A stretch of 64,000 nucleotides of DNA from Piezodorus guildinii. Taxonomy: Eukaryota; Arthropoda; Insecta; Hemiptera; Pentatomidae. The notes under the pieces are model-generated. The model was not told the DNA's origin. It worked only from the letters and a program-made list of their open reading frames with translations, and did not search any database. Positions within the stretch are counted from its first letter, which is position 1; the number at the start of each line of letters is the position of its first letter. The stretch covers positions 22,868,692 to 22,932,691 of the forward strand of contig CM041298.1 in assembly GCA_023052935.1 (NCBI GenBank). Reading direction: 5' to 3'. Of the stretch, positions 46,130 to 57,369 are shown piece after piece. Made by a program: the position numbers and the translations under genes.

Positions 46130-46375
46130 ATAAAACTTCAATAGCTGGCATAATAGCCATAGTGGGCAGCAGCATACCTTCCTTGACTTTACTTCAGCAG
46201 AGGAGGTCTCTCATCAAGCTTCTTTTCAGTCTTTTTTAAAGAGGTATTTCAGCTATTGACGTGTCGTTGTCATCTAATGTCATGGATGTGCAGTTTACTA
46301 TGGAAACGGGAATAGAAAGTTCGTATGTGTTGTTCAACTGTTGGTTTTTGTGTGTCCGAATGTATAATGATATTT
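46130..46375 (-). pseudogene. Jockey-like J3 LINE fragment
   Basis: The minus strand carries PTVEQHIRTFYSRFHSKLHI-like sequence followed by a KKTEKKLDERP-equivalent tail. Collinear with 30600-30770, decayed. Confidence 0.55.
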
Positions 46376-46450
46376 AAATAAAATTATTAAGAAACGAAAT
46401 CAAAAACATGTATCGATCCAGTAAATAAATAAAATAAATAAATAAATAAT

Positions 46451-46940
<490 letters not shown>

Positions 46941-47525
46941 TTAATTAATAAATATTTTTATTTCTATCATCGTTATTATTTTTATCGATTATGATGAATT
47001 TTATAAGCTAAACATTTTTACGTGCCAAGAATTTATTAATTACTTTAATTACTACCTTGATTAAGTAGAGCTGGTATAGTAGAAGAGAGTTATCCTGCTG
47101 TGGTTACACTGTGACAGTAGTAATGAGAAGGGAGTTTGGTTATTTCACTCTCGTCCTCTCTCAGAAGTTATTTTAGTGTTCTGTCTTTGTAATTTGCTGA
47201 CCCGGCTATGGCCAACAATTAGTTTAATATTAATTAATAAAAATATCTATATCTTTTTTCTCATAAATCCTGATATAAAATTGTGTTATTTGATTTTCTT
47301 ATACAAATTTGAAACATAACACAATCATATTCTACATACACGAACATATTTTTTTTTGTGAGTTGAACAAAAACGTCATTTAATTTTTCTATTGTTTTTT
47401 TTTTTTTTTTTTTTAGATACGTTTGTATCTAGGTTAGTAGAACATACTTCTAAGACCAAACCGTGGGTTCAAATGATTGCTAAAGATTATTATAATTTTT
47501 TTTTTTTATGGTCACACCTTCGTCT
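46941..47525. other. AT-rich spacer
   Basis: T-run at 47395-47415. A weak tRNA-like GGGTTCAAAT at 47464-47473 is too degenerate to call a SINE. Confidence 0.4.
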
Positions 47526-47985
47526 TAACTAAAAATGCTCATCTACATGATTATTATTAGACCAATCATAGACAGAGCTAAGAGCTCTACTAAATTATCT
47601 AATTCCTCTCGTTTTCAATCATTACATTCCAAAATGCTTCGTAAAATCCACAATGCACCTTACTGTTCCTCGAATAAACTTACCCGTAAAGCCTTAATGT
47701 TCCAATTAGTACTGATTTGACCCGAATCAGGTATCAAACCTTCCATGAAATACTTCATTCTATCCCCAACCCGCCAGTTTCTATCCTAGCATCCTCATCG
47801 ATTCCAGATGATCTTCCGAGGTGTCTGAGAAGAAGATATCCCCCGGAAATGGTGATTCAGAATTTCAATTGGAGTATTGCTAATTGGTAGTGTTTCTAGA
47901 TGTATTTCATGTAATTGTATATTGCATTTATCTATTACATTTACTTGATGTATTTCTTAATATAATTGTAAATATCAATAAATAT
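47526..47985 (+). pseudogene. J1 LINE 3' fragment
   Basis: Begins at LIYMIIIRPI-equivalent codons and continues with SSRFQSLHSKMLRKIHNAPY. It breaks frame after the N-K-L block and ends in CAATAAATATGTTTAATAC. Confidence 0.7.
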
Positions 47986-48042
47986 GTTTAATACATATAT
48001 AATATATATATATATATATATAAAATATATATGTATGTATGT

Positions 48043-48861
48043 AAAATCAAGAATTTTATTATGATATAGGAATATTTCACCAAGGGAGGTTACGTCTCAG
48101 TTATGTCAGTTAAATGTATTAAGTAAAGGACAGTTAAACAATTCATTGTTTTGGGTAAGTTCATTATAAATTATGTTTGTAATTCAATTCATTATTGTAA
48201 GTCCAACAAATCGTAATTAATAAATAATTGTTTTAGTATCGATTAACTCCTAATTAATTTAACGTAGAAGAAGAATTACATATCGTTTAAACCGTCAATA
48301 ACGATGGCTGTAGAGAAGAAGAGGTTATATCTGCACATTATAAAGGGAGTTGAGGATCTGTTGCTATGTATCGAGAATATTGGGAGGAATAGAAATAATT
48401 GAGAATCATTTCAAATAAAACAGTTTCCGGGCTTAAAGCAAAAACGTTTCTTAGTAGGGCTATACAAAAAATATACCCCTCTACAGCTAGAGCAGGGATA
48501 GTGGCGTACCCAGGAGTCTTAGCCCGAATAGTATAGCAATCAGATGTCCAGCCACGGACGGAGGAGGTCTGGGGGTCAAGCCAGGGAACAATTATGCAGA
48601 TATGTCCTAAGGTTCATTAATGTTATATTATGTGGTAAATTGAACCTCAGTATTCTCGTTAATATAAATGCCTCACTGTACCAAGTTTTATGTATGATAA
48701 TATGTGTAGTAATGTGTACTTTTTTATAAATAAATATATATTTTAAGATAATTACATTATTCCCCTTTATGCCATCGAAACATAGTACTGTATGAGCTGG
48801 TAGATTTATCTAGCGATAAGATTTAAAATCAAGAATTTTACTATTCTTGATTTCATTATCC
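48043..48861. repeat. Half fold-back element and spacer
   Basis: Bases 48043-48300 match the left arm and loop of 44031-44380 (CACCAAGGGAGGTTA, ACAGTTAAACAATTCAT). Bases 48825-48861 are another end copy. The 500 bp between is unassigned. Confidence 0.55.
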
Positions 48862-48949
48862 TTTGGGACAACAGAAGACAATCCTGCTCTCCAGTTTACT
48901 TTAACTCTACTCAGCCCCCTTTCTTAGACAAAGTCCGGTACCTTGCTTT

Positions 48950-49800
48950 CTTCTAGATAAAAGACTAACTTGGAACCCGCATACTAGACTTAAACGACAA
49001 GAGCTTAATCGACGATTTGGCCAATTATACAGACAATTGAACAGATATTCTAAGCAACCTATTGAAAACAAATTGCTAATATACAAGACAGTACTATTAC
49101 CTATCTGAACCTACGGAACTGTGGGGTACTGCCAAATTTTCTAACATCAAACGCATTCAATCCTTTCAATCCAAAGTCCTCCGAACAATAGTTAATGCTC
49201 CTTCTTACGTCACCAACCATACTTTACACCATTCCATTTATTTTTGACATTATTCCATCTGAATTCTCCAAATTCCATAAGAACCTTATCCATCACCTCA
49301 ATCCTTTGATTGATTTATTTATTTATTTTATTTCATTTTTCTTTATTTTATCTTTATTTTTTTTTTCTTTCTCTCAATTACTTATTACCTAATGGTTCTT
49401 TCTTATAAAGGTTGAATATGCATATAGTGTCTAGGCGTTGATGACCTTAGGGTTTTACGCCTTAAAACCAAAACAAACAAACAAACAAACCTCAATCCTT
49501 TAGACCGATCCCTATCCATACACCCTCACCATCCCCCTAGAAGGTTGAAACGGCAGTAGCCCCGGGACCTCTTGTATACATGTGTATTGGAGTTCTAGCA
49601 CTGGCTAGATTATCCACTCAAATGTCTGTATGTTTGAGGATTCTATGACTTCTATACTTTGTAAATATTTTATTAATTCCTTATTGTATAATATTTTGTA
49701 GTTTTATAAGTATTGTATGAATGTTATACTTGATCACTATTATAAATGTCCTAATAAAAATATATTGTAATATTTAATAAAAATAATTAAATAAAAATAA
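48950..49800 (+). pseudogene. Jockey-like J2 LINE 3' fragment
   Basis: Starts at WNPHTRLKRQELNRRFGQLY-equivalent (48963-49030). It continues through IYKTVLL-PI, FQSKVLRTIVNAPSYVTN and the LKRQ-PRDLLY tail near 49545-49575, then the 3' UTR. It is interrupted by a LINE tail at 49308-49489. Frameshifts present. Confidence 0.7.
49308..49489 (+). repeat. LINE 3' tail inserted in J2, with TSD
   Basis: 182-bp insertion flanked by CCTCAATCCTTT (49296-49307 and 49490-49501). It ends in GGTTTTACGCCTTAAAACC and (CAAA)n, like the 3' UTR of the RNase H-bearing LINE at 20136. Confidence 0.7.
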
Positions 49801-50230
49801 ATAAAGAAAGGAGTGAACACTTAACCGATAGCGAAGTTATTAAGTCTTACTATAAATGGATATATACATATGCCAAGCATCACAAATCAGATATTCGAGA
49901 TATTTATGTATATAATGAAAACGGTATTGGAAGCTTTTATTTTATAAGAAAAAAAAAATTATTATTGTTGGAAAGCAATACAAAAATATATTAATCTCCC
50001 TTCCAAAAAGGAATTCCTTTAAAGAGGTACGAAAGAAGAGATATAGGAACTAAAAAGAAATAAGGACAGGATCGAATCAAAGAAATATTGGCCCCAAACG
50101 AGGTAAGAACGTCTTTACGGTTGGTTAAGCCCAGAAGCGAGCGTTATACGCTAACAGCTATCCTCTGAGAAATCTTATGTTGCTATGATGTTCCTAACAT
50201 CAACATTTCTTTTTAACTGGTCGAGAAAAA
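49801..50230. other. Unassigned spacer
   Basis: AT-rich, no recognised repeat or frame. Confidence 0.45.
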
Positions 50231-50734
50231 AATCTAGTGCGGGCAACATACGACTAACGCTTACCATAGTTGTTAAAAACCATTGAAGACAGATTAAAGG
50301 AAGTTAAGTTGAAAGAAGGTCAAAGAATTCCATTCAGTTTAGTTGGAAAATATGTTTTATATTACATAATATAACTAAAATTAAAAAAATCTGTACGTCT
50401 ACAACTATGAAGGGTCTTGGGTCCTGTACCTATAGAGGTCCCTACTGTTTCGCGCCCAACGGCTGTGCAATGAGATAATTAGGCCTAGATTACGCTCATC
50501 CGCTAGGTTTTTTCCACAATCTTAAGGTAACAATTTTATAGAGGCTGGGTATACCTCAGGAGGTTCTCCATACAACAGAGTCGCTCCACGGCTGGAATAA
50601 CATAACAATATAAATATATGCAAAATAGTCGTATAAGTTCATGCTATATTCATCCCTTTACATTACCTGCCACAAATGTGTGCATAAAATAACATATTTT
50701 CTAAAATCTTTAGCTTTCTAATAATATATTATAC
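50231..50734 (-). repeat. Rep-A end, SINE3 body and Rep-A remainder
   Basis: Bases 50231-50395 are the CTAGTGCGGGCAACATACGA end of Rep-A. Bases 50440-50600 are a SINE3 body lacking its head. Bases 50690-50734 are again Rep-A (TAAAATCTTTAGCTTTC). Reverse orientation. Confidence 0.6.
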
Positions 50735-51330
50735 ATGTATTATATTATAAGATGCTTTGTTCGATTCATCTTCGAGGTCCCTAGATACACCTTTGTATCC
50801 CAATTTTATGACGAGTTGAAGTGGCTTAACCCTTCCAATCGTCGCAAGTATTTTCATGCGTCATTCCTTTACCAAGTTACCCAATCCACCTGTCCAACAT
50901 ACATTGTTGACCTCCTACAGTTCAAATCCTCTGTCCATCCCCGTTGTACACTACATGCCTTCAGATTTATACAGTACGGCCCACCGAACTGCACATGTTG
51001 ACAGATCCTTTCTTATTCGATACTCAATCCTATGGAATTCCATCCCTCCTTCCATTCGTCACTCCAATTCTCTGTCTACCTTCAAATCCCGCATTTTTTG
51101 ATCACTTAATGAATATCCAAGCTCAATAGAATTGTTAATAAGCTTTTTTATTTATTATTATTTTTTGTTTGTTTTCTTTTCATTTAAATATATCTATTTT
51201 GTACCAGTAATTACTAACTTGTTTATATTTATTTAATTTAATCTAAGACTCTAAAGCCCTTTTTTTGCATACTGTATATTTTATTCTAAAGGGACACGTC
51301 CCAGAATAATAAAGAATTTATTTATTTATA
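50735..51330 (+). pseudogene. CR1-like LINE ORF2 tail and 3' end
   Basis: The frames 50735-51001 then 50856-51101 (one shift) encode FYDELKWLNPSNRRKYFHAS, then DRSFLIRYSILWNSIPPSIR and STFKSRIF. It is related to 5651-6397. The 3' UTR ends with GGGAC-AC-GTCCC (51291-51302) and AATAAAGAATTTATTTATT. It interrupts a Rep-A copy. Confidence 0.7.
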
Positions 51331-51905
51331 TAACTGTTGTATATATGTAAAAAAAAAAATTCATCCAATAATATTTTGGATCGGTCCCCCTTAAGTTGCT
51401 TATTAAATTCGTTGAAATTCTATATATAGCAATCCTGATAAGGTGATATGTTTATTTTTTTTCGAATCTACACAATTAATGATATTTGAAAGCGTTTAAA
51501 CCATGTCAGACTACTTTAATAAGAAATAAACCTACATGATATTAAAGCTACTGATGAAACAAGTTTAATCAAAATCGTTAAAGCCGAAAGGCCGAAAGCC
51601 GAAACAAGAAATTGTGAAAATCGTAAAAAAGAAAAAAAAAAGACATGGAATAATCTGGCTCTTCTGCTTTGCCGAACTGCTTAAAAAAGTTGCTTTAACA
51701 TTTAAGGTATACACTCTCCTAAAATATAAAATTTCAAATGTATACATCTTGTCGTTTTCAAGCTAGACTGACTACTTACACTCAAAGACACAGACCATTT
51801 TGTGAGAATCGATCGTTTGGAATCAGGAAAGTTTAAAATATTAAAACTATAATTCGAAAATTTTCACGATTGTAATATTTTTCCTTTCCATATATGGGCT
51901 GTAAA
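51331..51905 (-). repeat. Rep-A repeat, continuation
   Basis: Reverse Rep-A from about the TAAATTCGTTGAA block to AATTCGAAAATTTTCACGAT and the decayed palindrome near 51890. Confidence 0.65.
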
Positions 51906-51967
51906 AGAAAAAAAATATTTACAGGTGATTTCAGTAAAAACTTCACATTCTTGTAAATATTTTAAAT

Positions 51968-52551
51968 TAGTTTGTTTGTTTATTCGCTTATGCTATTACT
52001 TTTATGCTACTATGGCTAATCGGACGATGCTACAGTGGGAGTGCTAAATTTTATCTATCCAGGTTTTATTAGGATAATGATCTTTAACGAGTACCTGACA
52101 TCGCACAGGCTCGGGACCACCTTTTAACGTCCCCTCCGAAAGCCGGCATAACTAAGGATTTTTTACTGCTATTATGTTTGTTTGTTTGTTTATTCGTTTA
52201 ACGACACTTTATGCTACTATGGCTAATCGGACGATGCTACAGTGGGAGTGCTAAATTTTATCTATCCAGGTTTTATTAGGATAGGGGTCTTTAACGAGTA
52301 CCTGACATCGCACAGGCTCGGGACCACCTTTTAACGTCCCCTCCGAAGGACGGCATAACTAAGGATTTTTTCTCCCATTAAAAAATCCTAGGGCCACCCG
52401 CAGGTTTGAACCCGCGACCTCTGGCATGGAAAGCTGTTATGCTAGCAACTACGCTATGGGTGGCTCCTACATTTACTCCTATTAAAAAAATCCTAGGACC
52501 TCCCGCAGGTTTTAAAAGCTGTTATGCTAGCCACTACGCTATGGGTGGCCC
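51968..52551 (-). repeat. SINE1 copy interrupted by a second SINE1
   Basis: The outer SINE1 has its 3' part at 51968-52174 and its tRNA-like head at 52472-52551. The inner copy (52175-52471) sits between TTTACTGCTATTA (52162-52174) and TTTACTCCTATTA (52472-52484), a 13-bp TSD with one mismatch. Confidence 0.85.
52175..52471 (-). repeat. SINE1, full-length reference copy
   Basis: 297 bp. On the minus strand: head GGAGCCACCCATAGCGTAGT, B box GGGTTCAAACC, body, tail AAATAAACAAACAAACA. The boxes fit an internal pol III promoter. Acceptor-stem pairing is absent, so it is not a tRNA gene. Confidence 0.85.
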
Positions 52552-52611
52552 CATTTAAATTAGTTATATATGGCTCATTTATATTTATATTTATATATTA
52601 CATGTCATCTT

Positions 52612-52853
52612 TCTGGTATTTTTTTTTAATCCAGTCGTCATCAGTAGTTAAAGGACGACACGAGGACTTTGCTTCTTCCATGTCAAAATTTCCGACTCTG
52701 AAGCGAGCGAGCAACTTATACACGGTACTTTTCCCTAAGACATCATTACCATACACTCTGCAAATTTTGTTAAACATCTGTGCAGCGGATTTTCCTTTCC
52801 CGAAACAAAAAAATCATTTTCGTCATATAATGTCATTTTTTCTTCCATCTTGA
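52612..52853 (-). pseudogene. Mariner transposase N-terminus
   Basis: The minus strand begins ATGGAAGAAAAAATGAC (start at 52848). After a one-base shift it reads GKGKSAAQMFNKICRVYG, LLARFRVGNFDMEEA and RPLTTDDDWIK, the standard first HTH and linker of mariner transposases (GKSAAE, FRSGNFD, GRP). No ORF of length survives. The Jockey element lies 11-23 bp upstream of the ATG, so mariner was already present when Jockey landed. Confidence 0.7.
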
Positions 52854-52859
52854 GCAAGC

Positions 52860-52870
52860 AAAATGCCACT
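52860..52870. repeat. Target site duplication of the Jockey element (left)
   Basis: AAAATGCCACT here and at 57949-57959. One further C upstream also matches, giving CAAAATGCCACT (12 bp). Perfect. Confidence 0.92.
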
Positions 52871-53008
52871 TTTTTTTTTTTTTTTAGATAGATTTATTGC
52901 TATTTACAGCTGTATAATGATATACATCTAGTAAATGAGATACAAGATAAAAATGGCATGGATTCACATGTGGGGATACTACCCATTGGCAGCTCCCCAA
53001 AGACTATG

Positions 53009-55708
53009 TTAAACTAGAAGGTCTCGTGGCCATCTTCTTTTCAGACGCCTCGGAGGATTATCGGGGATTGTAGAGGAAGCAAGGATTGAAACAAGTGGAT
53101 TAGAGTGGGAATGGAGTTTGCCATGAAAGGAGTGGTACCTGGTTCGCGCCAAGTCAGCAACATAGGGAACGTTAAGGTCTTTATGGATGAGTTTATTTGT
53201 GACAAAATAAGGAGCGTTGAGGATTTTTCGAAGGATTTTTGATTGCAAGGATTGGAGACGGGAAGAATTTGATGGTTTAGTAGAGCCCCAAACCTCTACT
53301 CCGTAAGTCCATATAGGTCTGATGATAGTCATATAGATGAGCCTTTTGTACTTAAGTGGAAGGTTAGAGCGTTTGTCTAGTAAGTGTTGAAGGAGTCGAA
53401 AACGTCGGGCAGTTCCTTGTCTTTTCAGTCTTGTATGAGGGTTCCAAGTAAGACGTTTGTCCAGGTGCAGTCCTAGGTATCGGATCTGTTCAACCGGGAC
53501 AAGAGGAGTGTTATTGAAGGATACTGTTGGGCAGGATGTCATAGGTTTACGACGAAGGGTAAAGGTGATTTGGTGGGATTTATTGGAATTTATTTTTATT
53601 CTCCAGTTCTGACACCATACCTCAAGGTCTTTGATGTGTGATTGAAGAGTTTGGGAGGCAATAGTTGGATCGTTGTTGACTGATAACACACATGTGTCAT
53701 CAGCATAGGTAGAAAGGAACGTGCTAGGATGGGATGGGATATCAGCTGTATAAACTGTGTAAAGGATGGGTCCTAGAATACTGCCTTGAGGAACACCTGC
53801 ATACTGATTAAAAAGGGATGAACAGGAACGGTTATGATTTACTTTGAAGGACCTGTCTGTGAGATAGGACTGGATAATAAGGAAGTATGTAGGTGGGAGG
53901 AATTTACGGAGTTTGTAAAGCAGTCCCGGGTGCCACACTCGGTCAAAGGCCTGTTCTACATCAAGGAAGGCTCCCGTGCAGTACAATCCGCGCTCCAATG
54001 AAGACGAGACAACGTCCACCACACGATGGCATTGCTGGATAGTGGAGTGAGATGTTCGGAAACCAAACTGATGATCTGGGATAATGTGATTGGAATCAAG
54101 GATGGGATATATGCGTTTAAGCAGAAGTTTTTCAAGGATTTTACCCATGATGCATATGAGAGAGATGGGGCGGTAGGAGGAAGGGTATTCTGGAGGCTTT
54201 TTGGGTTTGGGGATCATTTTAATGATGGATAATTTCCAGGAAGCGGGAAAATATGTGGAGCGGAGAACGACATTACAGATGTAAGTAAGATATAGGATGG
54301 CTTTTCGAGGAAGTAGTTTTAGGATACGGGAAGTTATGAGGTCATGTCCAGGGGCTTTGCGGGATGGTAAACTCTGGATGATGTTCGATATTTCGGATGG
54401 ATGGAACGCTTTAGGGGGAAGATTCATTTGGAGAGGAATATCCAGTTCTGCTGCAATACATTCGAGGTGATGAGGATTAAGGATATCAGGATGAGGGTTA
54501 TATATTTTAGAGAGATGTTCTGCGAACGTCCGGGATTTTTCGTCGTCTGATCTTGTCCAGGATTGTGATTCATTTAGGAGAAGATGATTAAAATCTTTGA
54601 ACTTTAGGAGTTTTTTAGTGGTCGTCCACAGTGAATTATCAGTGGTAGTGAGGTTTTCAGTCATGTTAAGTAATGTTTGAGTTTTGAATTTACTGAGTTC
54701 TGATTTTAGTTTGTTGGTCAATTTTGTATAATTAGTTTTATCTGAAGGATATCTTGTCCTATGCCACTTCGATCTTGCTCTGCGTTTTTCTCTTAATAAG
54801 ATACGAATGTGCTGTGGCAGTACAGTCTGTTGAGTAGTATTGATGTTGAATGTGGATGAAGTGTTATCTTTTATACTGTTAGTTATTGAGTCTGTCAGTA
54901 TTCCTACAGCTTTATCAATGTCATGTCTAGTCTTGAGGGGAATTTTTAGATCCAATGTATTCTCCAAGTCGCATCGGAATCCGTCCCAGTCCACACGTCC
55001 TGTAATTAATGAGTTGATTGGGGGTTTAGGAACATAGCTCGAATGCAAGGATAGCAGAACTGGACTGTGATCTGATGAAAGGTCATTCAGGGCTTCGATC
55101 ATAGTTTGGGAGAAGGATATCTGAGAAGAGACAAATATATCGAGGATATCAGGACGTTTTCGGAGAGATGTAGGCCAGTAAGTGGGGTTTATGGGTGAGA
55201 GGATAGTATAACAGTTGGATATTGAGACGCTTGAGAGGATATTGCCACGGGGATTGGATGTACGACAACCCCATCGCTGGTGTTTGGCGTTATAGTCTCC
55301 TCCAGCAATGAAGCGCGGTCCTAGTGATCGAAATAGGGTATCGAGTAGCTTATAGGAAAGAGGTTTATTGGGAGGACAGTATACAGCTGAAAGGGTTACA
55401 TGGAAAGGACGAGTTGAAATGATTATAGAGGTTGATTGTATGGTGTCAGTTGGAGTAGATGGAATAAGGAAATGGGATAGGGATTTATGGATTAGGATGC
55501 ATGATCCGGCATGGGCAGTGTTGTCAGGGTGGTCTGATCTATAAGTGATGTAGTCACGTATGTAAAACTTTGATCGTTTAGTGAAGTGGGTTTCAGTCAG
55601 TAATGCTACGTCTATCTGTTTGTCATGTAGAAATACGTCGAGTTCGTCACGGTGGTTATGTAGGCCATTAGCATTCCACAATACTATAGTTAAGGGCTTT
55701 ACATTCAT
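53009..55708 (-). CDS. Jockey-type ORF2: endonuclease and reverse transcriptase
   Basis: An 899-aa polyprotein that nicks target DNA and copies the element's RNA there. The AP-like endonuclease occupies about residues 6-225: WNANGL (11-16), E39 in LLTETH, GGDYNAKH (136-143, D138 and N140), SSDHSP (211-216, D213 and H214). The reverse transcriptase occupies about 430-720: RKAPGHD (450-456), SSYRPISL (510-517), FLDVEQAFD with catalytic D583, AGVPQGSILGP (637-647), and YADD (668-671). The C-terminus carries the WGST-KPSNSS and RRLKRRWPRDLL blocks, with no RNase H. Length and order fit Jockey-clade ORF2. All catalytic residues are present. The ATG overlaps the ORF1 stop (ATGA), suggesting termination-reinitiation. 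Confidence 0.95.
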   Translation of the reverse strand: MNVKPLTIVLWNANGLHNHRDELDVFLHDKQIDVALLTETHFTKRSKFYIRDYITYRSDHPDNTAHAGSCILIHKSLSHFLIPSTPTDTIQSTSIIISTRPFHVTLSAVYCPPNKPLSYKLLDTLFRSLGPRFIAGGDYNAKHQRWGCRTSNPRGNILSSVSISNCYTILSPINPTYWPTSLRKRPDILDIFVSSQISFSQTMIEALNDLSSDHSPVLLSLHSSYVPKPPINSLITGRVDWDGFRCDLENTLDLKIPLKTRHDIDKAVGILTDSITNSIKDNTSSTFNINTTQQTVLPQHIRILLREKRRARSKWHRTRYPSDKTNYTKLTNKLKSELSKFKTQTLLNMTENLTTTDNSLWTTTKKLLKFKDFNHLLLNESQSWTRSDDEKSRTFAEHLSKIYNPHPDILNPHHLECIAAELDIPLQMNLPPKAFHPSEISNIIQSLPSRKAPGHDLITSRILKLLPRKAILYLTYICNVVLRSTYFPASWKLSIIKMIPKPKKPPEYPSSYRPISLICIMGKILEKLLLKRIYPILDSNHIIPDHQFGFRTSHSTIQQCHRVVDVVSSSLERGLYCTGAFLDVEQAFDRVWHPGLLYKLRKFLPPTYFLIIQSYLTDRSFKVNHNRSCSSLFNQYAGVPQGSILGPILYTVYTADIPSHPSTFLSTYADDTCVLSVNNDPTIASQTLQSHIKDLEVWCQNWRIKINSNKSHQITFTLRRKPMTSCPTVSFNNTPLVPVEQIRYLGLHLDKRLTWNPHTRLKRQGTARRFRLLQHLLDKRSNLPLKYKRLIYMTIIRPIWTYGVEVWGSTKPSNSSRLQSLQSKILRKILNAPYFVTNKLIHKDLNVPYVADLARTRYHSFHGKLHSHSNPLVSILASSTIPDNPPRRLKRRWPRDLLV

Positions 55709-57369
55709 CGTGGGAGATTAAATGGTATTTCGGAAAGGAGTCTAGTGAGAAGGGTGACAAGAGGTTTGATGGTTTCTGCAAGATCTGAGAGAAAGGAGTT
55801 CAAGATGGTATATATGCTAGATAGATCTTGGTTGGGAAAAGGGTGCGGATAAGGAATATGAGAAGAATAAGTTATGTGGTCAGGAGTATTGACAGGAGAC
55901 TGGATTAGGCGCGGGGTACGAGGATGTTCAGTCCTCTGTAAAACTTCAGGTAAGGGTTTCGGCTGGCTTGGCTGAACAATAGGACGGGGTGTGATTTTCT
56001 GAGGGTGTTCAGGAGGTAGTTTTACCCGCAGGGATTGGTGGTGGGAAGGAATTGGCCGAAGTGGAGTTTGTGGATGTGGATGGGATGCAGGAGGCTTGGT
56101 GTGGGAGGTTGGAGGCGCCTGACGTCTAGGTTGCTGCTTCTTAAAGGTGGTGGTCTCAGAGAATGATTTCCTGAAGTCATCTTTAACATCGCTGACGGTA
56201 GAGGTAGAAGGTAGAGGTAGAGGCTGCGGTTGCGCGATGATAAGTGGCGGTTGCTTAAATCTTGGGAAGTCAGTCAAATTATCTAGTGCAGGTACCTGGG
56301 AGCAAGTCTTCTGTTCTATTCTTAATCCCGGTGTATTTTGAGATCGTTGCCGAAGTAGATTTTTGTTAACAGTGCAGCCCCTGTAGCTCGCCGGATGGGC
56401 TTCGCCACAAAGAGCACACGTTGCTGTCTCAGTTCGAGGCTTCGGGCAGGTTTCAGAGGCATGGGGACCAGCGCATTTAACGCATCTTGCCGGGTGAAAG
56501 CAGTATGTCTTTGTGTGTCCCAAGTTTTGACACTTTGTGCATTGAACAATGCTGGTTTGCTTCCTTGGTTCTTCGAAACGGACTGTTGAGTAGACTAATC
56601 TAGTGATATTAAAAATTTCCGAGTTGTTTTTGGCCGGTTCTAGATCTACGAAAAATAGTGGAAGCGTATATTTTTCTTTTGGATGTACGACGGGTGAAAT
56701 CTTTCTAACATGTCCAATTTCTTCCAGGTCGCGTTTGATGGCTTCTGTAGGTGTGGTTGAGTGGAGTCCTCGTAAAACCACTCGATATGATTTTTCTTCT
56801 TTTAATTGGTAGCAATGGAAGTCATAATTGTTTGTACTTAAATAACTGATGAGCTTTTTATAACTTTCTTTGCTGGTGGTGTTGATTTTTATGTCACTCT
56901 GTCTCGAAAAGCAACGAAAATTAGACTGTCCGATCAACTTTGCCATTTCTCGACCGAAGGACATAAAATCGCTGATTTTAGAGACAAATATAGGAGGTGG
57001 TTCTGGATTTGTAAACCCTTGGCTCGGAACTTCGTTGACATTTTTGGCTGTAGACTGAGCGGTGGATGTTGATGGGGCGGCAGTCGTTAATGTAGCGGCT
57101 GACGGTATAATTGTTTCATTTTTGTTGGCTGCAGTCGTACTGCGAGTTTTAGGAGGAGATATAATTTCTTTAGGTGATTGTTTTATCTTGGCCTGTTTAT
57201 TTTTCTGTTTGGTTGGCGAATTCTCCAGGGATCCAGGGTTTGAGTGGCGGTTTCTTTTCTGAAGTGACCGGCGCTTTAAATATTGCGAATCAGATTCACT
57301 GATTTCTGAAAATGGTGTCTCTTCGTCCGAGTCATCACACGATGTAATCATATCTGGGTCCATAATCAC
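55705..57369 (-). CDS. Jockey-type ORF1: nucleic-acid-binding Gag-like protein
   Basis: A 554-aa RNA-binding protein that packages element RNA. An acidic then basic N-terminus (1-80) has Ser/Thr-rich low complexity to about 125. A PRE_C2HC-like domain spans about 150-265 (FRCFSRQSDIKINTTSKESY, YRVVLRGLH). Three zinc knuckles follow: C277-C280-H285-C290, C296-C299-H303-C308 and C318-C321-H325-C332. A long Pro-rich tail (about 370-500) and a hydrophobic C-terminus (520-554) complete it. The domain order matches Jockey-clade ORF1. The first ATG at 57369 follows an AT-rich leader. The stop TGA lies within the ORF2 start (55705-55708). No frame defects. Confidence 0.93.
   Translation of the reverse strand: MIMDPDMITSCDDSDEETPFSEISESDSQYLKRRSLQKRNRHSNPGSLENSPTKQKNKQAKIKQSPKEIISPPKTRSTTAANKNETIIPSAATLTTAAPSTSTAQSTAKNVNEVPSQGFTNPEPPPIFVSKISDFMSFGREMAKLIGQSNFRCFSRQSDIKINTTSKESYKKLISYLSTNNYDFHCYQLKEEKSYRVVLRGLHSTTPTEAIKRDLEEIGHVRKISPVVHPKEKYTLPLFFVDLEPAKNNSEIFNITRLVYSTVRFEEPRKQTSIVQCTKCQNLGHTKTYCFHPARCVKCAGPHASETCPKPRTETATCALCGEAHPASYRGCTVNKNLLRQRSQNTPGLRIEQKTCSQVPALDNLTDFPRFKQPPLIIAQPQPLPLPSTSTVSDVKDDFRKSFSETTTFKKQQPRRQAPPTSHTKPPASHPHPQTPLRPIPSHHQSLRVKLPPEHPQKITPRPIVQPSQPKPLPEVLQRTEHPRTPRLIQSPVNTPDHITYSSHIPYPHPFPNQDLSSIYTILNSFLSDLAETIKPLVTLLTRLLSEIPFNLPR

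Noticed and set aside
54026..54232. Plus-strand ORFs within 53009-57369
   Set aside because: Shadows of the minus-strand LINE ORFs.
53009..55708. Host endonuclease/reverse-transcriptase gene
   Set aside because: Element ends, poly(A), ORF1 and TSD show a LINE.
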